Origin: Pirellulaceae bacterium | GTDB lineage: Bacteria; Planctomycetota; Planctomycetia; Pirellulales; Pirellulaceae | Length of the DNA stretch: 42,149 bases | Reading direction: 5' to 3' | Assembly (NCBI GenBank): GCA_022448315.1 | Contig: JAKVCA010000041.1 | Coordinates: forward strand, 1-42,149 | Shown here: positions 35,763-42,149 of the stretch, piece after piece | Layout: every line of letters begins with the position of its first letter | How positions within the stretch are numbered: the first letter of the stretch is position 1 | Position numbers and translations under genes: made by a program | Notes under the pieces: generated by a model | Seen by the model: only the letters and a program-made list of their open reading frames with translations | Databases searched by the model: none | What the model was told of the DNA's origin: nothing

Positions 35763-36821
35763 TCAACCTGGGAGGGTGATCAACCCACCCGACCAGCACA
35801 CGTAAGCGACACCTGCCGCAACGAGGAGCGAATCGAAGACATCGAGGATACCTCCCAGCCCCGGAAGCCAACGGCTTGAGTCCTTGACCGCGGCATCACG
35901 CTTGAGCAGTGATTCGACGAGATCTCCGATCATCCCGGCAACGCTGAGAACCAGACCGTAAAGCAGGCATTCGTGGATGGCGATCGCGCCGGTGGGGCCA
36001 TTGACGATGGCCTGAAGAATCTCCAGCGATAACCAGCCTCCAAGGCTTCCGACAACCAATGCTCCTGCTGCCCCTTCCCAGGTTTTTCCCGGGCTGAGTT
36101 TGGGTGCCATCTTGTGCCGGCCCACGGCTCGACCGACGAAGTAGGCGCCGGCATCCGACAGTTTGACGACCGAGATCACCGAGATGACGGCGATCAGACC
36201 CCAATTGTTGTCATGCCAGTCACGAATCACGGCTAGAAATCCCAGCAGGCCGCCGAAGTACACGACTGCAAAGGACTGGAAGGCGACCCGTTCGACGATA
36301 CGTTCCGCTTCATTGAATCGGAGAATCTCAACGAGGAAGAATCCTCCGATAGCCCCAAGGATCCCATAGAGAATCCATCCCAGCCTTCCGATGGGGCAGT
36401 CGACGGGGTAGTCAAGCCAAAATAGAGGGACGCAGGCCATCAAGGTCGCAAAACCGCTTCCAATTTCCGCACAAAATGGTCGCAGTTTGTGACCCTTGGA
36501 TTCGATGAGTGTTCTGACTTCGTTAGCGCCCGCCATGGCGACGAGGACGGCGATGGGGGTCAGGATCAGACCGGCACGACCGGTCTCCTCGCCCATTTTG
36601 AAATCTGCCCACATCAAAAAGCAGGAGACGCTAATGATCACGGCGGCTGAGGCGAGTCTCCAACGAAGCACTTGGTGTCCCTTATGAATTGTGCCGCAAA
36701 GATCGGATTGTGCGACAGGGTGGTCCGGCAGCAGTCGCTCAATGCCGTTTGTAACTAGGCTCTTTGCAGACGTTACCAAAGTGTCATTGTCCGAGTGGGT
36801 GCCACTCGATGCAAGGACCAT
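35763..36821 (-). CDS. cdsA: phosphatidate cytidylyltransferase
   Basis: Integral membrane enzyme that makes CDP-diacylglycerol from phosphatidate and CTP, the precursor of bacterial phospholipids. The C-terminus holds the family signature, here SLLKRDAAVKDSSRWLPGLG then GILDVFDS, where classical members have PGHGGxxDRxD; the H-to-L and R-to-V changes are noted. Earlier, LSDAGAYFVGRAVGRHKMAP and SPGKTWEG give the conserved DAxAYxxGRxxGRxxxxPxxSPxKTxEG segment. About eight hydrophobic segments are visible. The ATG at 36821 is used; a TTG at 36830 is possible. The N-terminus is about 60 residues longer than typical. It follows uppS on the same strand by about 58 bases, the usual envelope-lipid pair. 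Confidence 0.92.
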   Translation of the reverse strand: MVLASSGTHSDNDTLVTSAKSLVTNGIERLLPDHPVAQSDLCGTIHKGHQVLRWRLASAAVIISVSCFLMWADFKMGEETGRAGLILTPIAVLVAMAGANEVRTLIESKGHKLRPFCAEIGSGFATLMACVPLFWLDYPVDCPIGRLGWILYGILGAIGGFFLVEILRFNEAERIVERVAFQSFAVVYFGGLLGFLAVIRDWHDNNWGLIAVISVISVVKLSDAGAYFVGRAVGRHKMAPKLSPGKTWEGAAGALVVGSLGGWLSLEILQAIVNGPTGAIAIHECLLYGLVLSVAGMIGDLVESLLKRDAAVKDSSRWLPGLGGILDVFDSLLVAAGVAYVCWSGGLITLPG

Positions 36822-36879
36822 CCCGGTCAAATACGTGACGCTCCGATTTGCGTCTCATGGCGTTTCGCGGCGGCGCCGG

Positions 36880-37653
36880 TTAAGGCTGGGCGGGTGAGTC
36901 GTTCAGGCCACCAAACCGTCTCTCTCGGCTCGCGTAATCCAAGATGGCCTGATGGAACTCCTTCCGTGAAAATTCGGGCCAGCATTTTTGAGTCACCCAG
37001 ATTTCTGCATAGCTGATTTGCCAAAGCAGAAAGTTGCTGATCCGCATCTCACCTGCGGTACGAACCAGCAAATCCGGGTCCGGCATGCCTCGCGTCTCGA
37101 GGTGGTTTGAAATCAACATTTCATCAATGGCATCGATCGACAATGTCCCTTGTTGAACCTGCCTCGCGATCTCTCGGGACGCGTCAACCAGTTCAGCTCG
37201 CGCTCCGTAGTTGATGGCCAGACAAAGCGTCGTGCCCGTGTTGCTGGCACTCATTTCGATGGTCCGGTTCATTTCTTCCTGGACCGTCTCTGGAATCCCA
37301 TCGCGACGGCCGATGATCCGGACGACCACATTGTTGTCCATGAGGGTACTTCGCTCCTCGATCATGTATTGCTCGAGAAGGTGCATCAGGAAGTTGAGTT
37401 CGTTGGCCGGCCGTTTCCAATTTTCACTCGAGAGACAGTAAAGGGTAATCTGATCAAGTTTCAGCCTGGCGGATTCTTCGACCATTTCACGAACGGTCGA
37501 GACGCCACGACGGTGTCCTTCAATGCGCGGCAAACCTTGACCACGGGCCCACCTCCCGTTGCCGTCCATGATGAAGGCGACATGACGGGGATACTGATCG
37601 GGCTTAATGTCTTGAAACTCGACGCTTGAATCCGGAGATGATGCAGAATTCAC
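36880..37653 (-). CDS. uppS: isoprenyl transferase (undecaprenyl diphosphate synthase)
   Basis: Cis-prenyltransferase of 257 residues that extends farnesyl diphosphate to undecaprenyl diphosphate, the lipid carrier for cell-wall and polysaccharide building. The catalytic start region is HVAFIMDGNGRWARGQGLPR (residues about 24-43, with the metal-binding Asp), followed by GHRRGVSTVREMV, the LYCLSSENWKRP segment and, near the C-terminus, DLLVRTAGEMRISNFLLWQ and YAEIWVTQKCWPEF. The start is GTG at 37653, with GAGG about ten bases upstream; no ATG is available before the catalytic motif. It lies between purA and cdsA on the same strand. Confidence 0.96.
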   Translation of the reverse strand: MNSASSPDSSVEFQDIKPDQYPRHVAFIMDGNGRWARGQGLPRIEGHRRGVSTVREMVEESARLKLDQITLYCLSSENWKRPANELNFLMHLLEQYMIEERSTLMDNNVVVRIIGRRDGIPETVQEEMNRTIEMSASNTGTTLCLAINYGARAELVDASREIARQVQQGTLSIDAIDEMLISNHLETRGMPDPDLLVRTAGEMRISNFLLWQISYAEIWVTQKCWPEFSRKEFHQAILDYASRERRFGGLNDSPAQP

Positions 37654-37872
37654 GGTCTCGATTCCTCATCCAAACGGGTTGCCCGCAATTTTCCAAACGG
37701 TGAGTTCGGCGGACGAAGCCAAAGATCCCAGAAAACGCGCTTCAACGGCAGGGGGCAGATTCAATTTGGGGTGCAAACTGAACCGGTGGTTGCTCTCGAC
37801 CTGACGAATTGCTGCCTGCTCTTCGAATCGCCGGATGTAACCCGCGATGGTTTCATGAGTTGGCGGTCGAAT

Positions 37873-39165
37873 TTACAGTTCGCGAAACATGGTCTGTGCC
37901 CGGTCAGGCCCCACCGACACGATCTCAACGGGTCGGCCCACCAGTTCACTGACGCGGTCCAGGTAGTCACGCGCTTGCTGTGGCAAGTCCTCGTAGTTAC
38001 GTACTTCCGTGATATCGACCTTCCAACCCGGTAGGGTTTCGTAGATCGGTTTGACGACTTTTAAATCTTCTGCGTGGCTTGGGAATTCTTTGACCACGGT
38101 GCCACCGATGTCATAGGCCGTGCAAATGTTGATTTCATCCACGCAACTCAAAACATCCAACATCATCATCGCGAGAGTGTCGATCCCACTCAGCCGCGAG
38201 GTGTAGCGGACTGCCACAGCATCAAACCAGCCGCATCTTCGCGGTCGGCCTGTGGTGGTTCCATACTCCTTGCCGACATCCCGGATGTTCTGGCCCACCT
38301 CGTCATGAAGTTCGGTGGGGAATGGGCCGCCGCCGACTCGCGTGGAATAGCATTTCGCGACTCCAATAACCTTATCGATCCACCGTGGAGGGACTCCCGA
38401 GCCTGCACAGACCCCCAAGCCAGAACTGTTGCTGCTGGTGACAAAAGGGAAGGTTCCATGATCAATGTCCAAAAGAGCGCCCTGGGCACCTTCAAAGAGC
38501 AACTTCTTGCCCGCTTCCGCTGCGTCAAGGAGCAGCGTGTTGGTGTCGCAAACCAAGTCCTTCAACTGCTCCGCGTAGCCTTGGTACTGACGGATAATTT
38601 CATCTGCATTCAGACTCGCTATCTCTGACTCATCGCCGATGCCAACCAGAACCCTCTGCTTGACCTCGACGATTTCTCGAACACGCTCCGGGAATTCCGG
38701 ACGGTAGAGGTCGCCTAAACGGATGGCATAAGATCGGCCAACCTTGTCCCGGTAACAGGGGCCAATCCCACGTAACGTGGTCCCGATGTTGTTGTCCCCT
38801 TGGGTCGCCTGATCCAGGGCGCGATCTTCGGCCAAGTGCCAAGGCATCACCACGTGGGCTCGATCGCTAATTTTCAGGTTGCGTTTGACTTGGATGTCGC
38901 GATCCGTGAGTGACTGGATTTCATCCAGCATGGTAGGGGGATTCAGGACAACACCCCCCGTGATCACGTTCAGAACCTCTGCGTTGAGGATGCCGCTGGG
39001 AATATGATGGAGCTTATAGGTCTGATCACCGACAACCACCGTGTGGCCAGCATTCGCGCCCCCCTGGTAGCGGACGACCACCTCTTGTTTGGCGGTCAGC
39101 AGGTCGACCAGTTTACCTTTGGCCTCGTCACCCCATTGCAAGCCGATAATGCAGAGTCCGGACAA
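37873..39165 (-). CDS. purA: adenylosuccinate synthetase
   Basis: Enzyme of AMP synthesis that joins IMP and aspartate with GTP hydrolysis. The 430-residue product has the family length. The N-terminal GTP loop reads [14 protein letters not shown] (about 8-21), where most relatives have GxQWGDEGKGK, so G is A here; then [12 protein letters not shown] and the catalytic HHIPSGIL. Further family segments are [41 protein letters not shown] and [17 protein letters not shown]. The start is TTG at 39165 with AGGAG (39172-39176) six bases upstream; no ATG lies before the motif. It is first of the purA-uppS-cdsA series, 219 bases ahead of uppS. Confidence 0.97.
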   Translation of the reverse strand: MSGLCIIGLQWGDEAKGKLVDLLTAKQEVVVRYQGGANAGHTVVVGDQTYKLHHIPSGILNAEVLNVITGGVVLNPPTMLDEIQSLTDRDIQVKRNLKISDRAHVVMPWHLAEDRALDQATQGDNNIGTTLRGIGPCYRDKVGRSYAIRLGDLYRPEFPERVREIVEVKQRVLVGIGDESEIASLNADEIIRQYQGYAEQLKDLVCDTNTLLLDAAEAGKKLLFEGAQGALLDIDHGTFPFVTSSNSSGLGVCAGSGVPPRWIDKVIGVAKCYSTRVGGGPFPTELHDEVGQNIRDVGKEYGTTTGRPRRCGWFDAVAVRYTSRLSGIDTLAMMMLDVLSCVDEINICTAYDIGGTVVKEFPSHAEDLKVVKPIYETLPGWKVDITEVRNYEDLPQQARDYLDRVSELVGRPVEIVSVGPDRAQTMFREL

Positions 39166-40048
39166 CGTCAGCTCCTGGAGAATCTAAAAGGGAGGAAATC
39201 AAACGGTGACAACGTTTCAATAGGTCCAAGACGTCGATCAAGTCGAGTCTGTGGTCTACCCGGTGACCAGAGAAACCCGGTAACCCGAGAAACACCGTCT
39301 CCGTGACGATCCGAACCGCTGCAGCAGTTTGGATCAAAAGTTTAATTTTTACTTTGGATCGCAGGTTGCTCCGGCGGAGAAGTCCGCGAGAGACCTGAGC
39401 AAACTCAACAGTTTAGGTATGCGGCTCCAAAGCGGTCAACCGGTCGAGCGACGATTACGGATTTGCGAGGTTTTGCAACTTTGGGGCTGATGCGTCTCCG
39501 ATCGACACTGCCGCGTTTAAGGGGTGCCCCCGACTTGAAATTGCGATGCAACAGGAGCACTGACGGAATTAGAGCCCATCCAATATTCACCGTCTTTACC
39601 GGTTCTGCGGCGTCCGCCATGATCAGAGGGCTGTTCGGCCATTTCAGTGCTGAGCGGTTCAGCGCTGAGCGAAAAAAAGTTCCCTTGGGAAACGAACCTT
39701 TGGCGATTGGCCGGTTATCGACTCTTTTTCCGAGGCGTGTGGAATGATCACCAAAGACCGGTACACTGTAGGCTTACGGCGGGGACGCCGTATCCCGAGT
39801 GGGAACACGATCTTCTTGATGCGAAATCACTTCGACGTGCGATGAGTGTCGGCGGTTTGCGTTCCGAGGTTGGATCATCCGTCGTTAAAGAACCGGGTCA
39901 AGAACCGCCAGCTTTCCGAACTTGAGTCTCCATATTCAGTTGTTGAATCTCAAGATTTTAATGGGTTCGGAAATTTTCCTCACCCTTGCCGTCAAGATGT
40001 TGCGAACATAGCGCCTTTTCGAGGCGTTTCAACCACGAGTCGATTGAT
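39166..40048. other. long divergent intergenic region
   Basis: About 880 bases between purA and the transporter gene on opposite strands. A hairpin at 39308-39335 (9-base stem with one G-U pair) lies about 140 bases ahead of purA, next to an A/T-rich patch. A two-copy 15-base tandem repeat is at 39643-39672. Reading frames in the region show no family resemblance and are rich in Arg and Ser, as expected from non-coding sequence. No tRNA or known riboswitch was recognised. Confidence 0.45.
39643..39672. repeat. two-copy 15-base tandem repeat
   Basis: TTCAGTGCTGAGCGG followed directly by TTCAGCGCTGAGCGA; the copies differ at two positions. Each also holds the inverted pair TCAG/CTGA, so the unit can fold. 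Significance unknown. Confidence 0.6.
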
Positions 40049-41764
40049 ATGAGTCATCAAACTTCACCCGATCCGAATCAAACCGGCATGCCGAAGGGCG
40101 TTCCTTACATCATCGGGAACGAACTCGCAGAGAGATTCAGTTTCTATGGAATGAAGGGCATCCTGACGGTTTTCATGACCAAGCACTTGCTTGATTCCGC
40201 AGGTAATGATGCGGGATTAGGCGATGAACAGGCGAAGACCATCTATCACCTTTTCACTGCGGGCGCTTATTTTTTCCCGCTGATGGGCGCTCTGCTTTCC
40301 GACATCTGGTTCGGGAAATACAAAACGATTCTTTGGATCAGCCTGATGTACTGTGTCGGGCATGGATCATTGGCCCTGATGGACCTTGGGCCCGTCACGG
40401 GAATGTGGGACATGGCGCCGTTCCTTTACCTGGGACTCTTTCTGATCGCGATCGGATCGGGTGGAATCAAGCCTTGCGTCAGTGCCCATGTGGGCGATCA
40501 GTTTGGCAAGGGTAACAAGCATTTATTGACCCAGATTTTCAACTGGTTCTACTTCGCCATTAACGTTGGCGCCATGGCCAGCACGATTTTGACTCCGATC
40601 CTGCTGGAAACGGTAGGGCCGTGGGCCGCCTTCGGTCTCCCCGGCATTCTGATGGCGATCGCCACCTTCCTTTTCTGGCTTGGTCGACACTCTTTTGTTC
40701 ACGTACCTCCCGGAGGAATGGCTTTTGTCCGAGAGGTGTTTGGCGATGACGGTCGCCGTGCCTTGCTTAATCTCGCTCCGCTATTCCTCGTGTTTGTCCC
40801 CGTATTCTGGTCCATTTTTGACCAGACCGGATCCGCTTGGGTGCTGCAGGCTGAGAGTATGAATCGTCAGTTCCTGGGAATCACCTGGCTGGAGTCTCAG
40901 GTTCAGGCGGTCAATCCGTTTTTCATTTTGGTCCTGATTCCGGTTTTCACTTACGTTGTTTACCCGGCCATCAGTCGTATCTTCCCGCTAACGCCGCTTC
41001 GGAAAATAGGAATCGGCTTCCTTTTGACGGCGGTCACGTTTTCGCTTTCAGCAACTATCGAGACTTGGATCATCGACGGGGAGCGACCCGTGATGAGCGA
41101 ACTTTGGGAAGAACTTGGCATCGCGGAAATGACGCAACCAGAGAGTTCTGCCGATGTGGTGAATCTCGCAAAAGCATTGGGAGTGAAGGAAGACCAATTA
41201 GCCCCTGCGATCGATGCGATGACCAGCGGAGGTTCCGAAGAGGAGGCTGCCATCAACCAACTTTGGGCCAATGTTGATGTCGCGAATGCGGAGATGCCTG
41301 CCAATCTCTCCAAATTGGTGAAGCTCGCGAAAACAATGGGATGGGAACAGGGTCAACTCACACCCTATCTCAGCGCCATGCCCAGCATTGGCTGGCAGTT
41401 TCTCGCCTACATCATACTCACCAGCGCTGAGATCCTCGTTTCTATTGTTTGTCTCGAGTTTGCCTACACGCAAAGTCCCCCCAAGATGAAAAGCCTCGTC
41501 ATGGGCGTTTATTTGCTGGGGGTCTCCATCGGAAACTTCTATGTTTCAGGAGTAAACTTCGCGCTGGATTTACTAAAACGCGAAGATGGGACCACGTTAC
41601 TCGAAGGTGCGAATTATTATTGGTTCTTCGTTGCCTTGATGATGATCGCGTTCTGTGGCTATCTGGTTTGGACGAGAACCTACAAGGGTCGCGTCTACAT
41701 CCAAGGCGAGGATAGCGATGATTCATCTTCGGCTGTCGACGTCGAAACTCCTGATGCCCAGTAA
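40049..41764 (+). CDS. proton-dependent oligopeptide transporter (POT family) with loop insert
   Basis: A 571-residue major-facilitator transporter for di- and tripeptides driven by protons. The proton-coupling motif NELAERFSFYGMKG lies at residues 24-37, the conserved SGGIKPCVSAHVGDQF at 137-152 and the PTR2 signature FNWFYFAINVGAM at 164-176. About twelve to fourteen hydrophobic segments are visible. Residues about 341-447 form a soluble insert between two late membrane helices; it contains two similar helical units (370-391 and 423-444). Eukaryotic PepT1 also has an extracellular domain in a comparable late loop, but the sequences are not evidently alike. The ATG at 40049 fits; an earlier in-frame start at 39986 adds 21 residues without sense. 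It has a plain acidic tail and no operon partner. Confidence 0.9.
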   Translation: MSHQTSPDPNQTGMPKGVPYIIGNELAERFSFYGMKGILTVFMTKHLLDSAGNDAGLGDEQAKTIYHLFTAGAYFFPLMGALLSDIWFGKYKTILWISLMYCVGHGSLALMDLGPVTGMWDMAPFLYLGLFLIAIGSGGIKPCVSAHVGDQFGKGNKHLLTQIFNWFYFAINVGAMASTILTPILLETVGPWAAFGLPGILMAIATFLFWLGRHSFVHVPPGGMAFVREVFGDDGRRALLNLAPLFLVFVPVFWSIFDQTGSAWVLQAESMNRQFLGITWLESQVQAVNPFFILVLIPVFTYVVYPAISRIFPLTPLRKIGIGFLLTAVTFSLSATIETWIIDGERPVMSELWEELGIAEMTQPESSADVVNLAKALGVKEDQLAPAIDAMTSGGSEEEAAINQLWANVDVANAEMPANLSKLVKLAKTMGWEQGQLTPYLSAMPSIGWQFLAYIILTSAEILVSIVCLEFAYTQSPPKMKSLVMGVYLLGVSIGNFYVSGVNFALDLLKREDGTTLLEGANYYWFFVALMMIAFCGYLVWTRTYKGRVYIQGEDSDDSSSAVDVETPDAQ

Positions 41765-41842
41765 TTGCGACCCCGGGGTTGTCCGTACATCCGTACGACC
41801 CTGCTGTCGCGGCATGGCCATCGCGAGAATAGGAGGCTGCCC

Positions 41843-42055
41843 GTGAGCCCGCTATGGCCGCTAATTCGGGTCGCCCTCTTCCTCGTCGGTTCCCTGAATC
41901 CGAAGTCGCTTTTTTCTGCACAAGAGGTCGCTGCCCAGCACGCAGGTGCGGCGAGGGGGTGGGTTCAAGTCTCGCTCCCGAGCTCGATGCCAGATGATGG
42001 GATCGACGACGAGAGCACCGCGGAGATTGTGATTCTCAATGCGAAACTGGAATAG
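41843..42055 (+). pseudogene. N-terminal part of an exported amidohydrolase, cut by in-frame TAG
   Basis: GTG at 41843 is preceded by a perfect AGGAGG (41831-41836) six bases away, so it is a real translation start. The 70-residue product begins with a signal peptide (MSPLWPLIRVALFLVGSL, then FSAQ) and ends TAEIVILNAKLE before the TAG at 42053. AEIVILNAK is the usual first strand of composite-domain amidohydrolases (ADLVLLNGK pattern). The same frame continues straight after the TAG with the second strand of such enzymes (see next entry). The simplest reading is one exported amidohydrolase gene interrupted by a nonsense codon or a base-call error. Alternatively the short product is a separate peptide. 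Confidence 0.5.
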
Positions 42056-42061
42056 CCTCAT

Positions 42062-42149
42062 ATGCCCAGGAGCAAGCAGGCTCTCAGCGATGCTCGACCG
42101 ACGGCGATCGCGATTCGAGAGGGGCGGATTTCGGCTGTGGGGTCGGATG
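42062..42149 (+). CDS. amidohydrolase family protein, start only (runs off the window)
   Basis: The frame after the TAG reads PHMPRSKQALSDARP, then TAIAIREGRISAVGSD, and is open to the window edge. AIREGRISAVGSD is the standard second strand-turn of YtcJ/imidazolonepropionase-like amidohydrolases (AVRDGRIVAVGSD pattern). ATG 42062 is the only local start, but it has no ribosome site and would remove both the signal peptide and the first strand, so I favour it being the continuation of the preceding open frame. The catalytic metal site would lie downstream, outside the window. Confidence 0.55.
   Translation, partial: MPRSKQALSDARPTAIAIREGRISAVGSD

Noticed and set aside
39463-39747. A 94-codon plus-strand frame in the purA-transporter gap.
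   Set aside because: Arg/Ser-rich, crosses the 15-base tandem repeat, has no ribosome site and no recognisable motif.

Overview
The window is chromosomal DNA from a planctomycete, most likely a Pirellulales-type marine or freshwater lineage. The diagnostic genes are a planctomycete-cytochrome/DUF1549/DUF1553 protein paired with a Tat-exported DUF1501 protein, a CehA/McbA-type PHP metallohydrolase, an SHD1-domain protein, very large PQQ-propeller/TPR proteins, and an HU protein with the planctomycete-type lysine/proline-rich tail. No mobile element, CRISPR array, rRNA or tRNA was recognised.

Layout. 1-4270 (minus strand): a FAD/Fe-S oxidoreductase fusion followed by moaD, moaE and the first half of moaA (molybdopterin synthesis), apparently one operon. 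4650-11879 (plus): exported PHP metallohydrolase, then the PSCyt/DUF1553 and DUF1501 pair. 11883-12212 (minus): a decayed PAS-domain remnant. 12648-13115 (minus): a RidA-family protein. 13388-16072 (plus): a solitary DNA adenine methyltransferase of the type ISP kind without helicase or nuclease. 16343-17770 (plus): HEAT/LRR/PDZ protein. 18022-18342 (minus): HU protein with a readable promoter, leader palindrome and terminator. 18840-23447 (plus): 1535-residue PQQ/TPR protein. 23741-29418 (plus): two overlapping DUF697 GTPases followed by mutS. 29952-32354 (plus): M1 metallopeptidase. 32659-35714 (plus): SHD1 protein overlapping a polytopic membrane protein. 35763-39165 (minus): purA, uppS, cdsA. 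40049-41764 (plus): POT-family peptide transporter with an unusual loop insert. 41843-end (plus): an amidohydrolase whose reading frame appears to be cut by an in-frame TAG.

How the genes fit together. The core functions are ordinary: molybdenum cofactor assembly, adenylate synthesis, undecaprenyl and CDP-diacylglycerol synthesis for the envelope, and mismatch repair. Secreted or periplasmic proteins are abundant (PHP hydrolase, DUF1553/DUF1501, PQQ/TPR, M1 peptidase, HEAT/PDZ). The M1 peptidase and POT transporter would both serve peptide use, though they are not adjacent. The least explained parts are the tandem membrane GTPase pair, the orphan ISP-type methyltransferase, the duplicated helical insert in the transporter, and the two interrupted reading frames.
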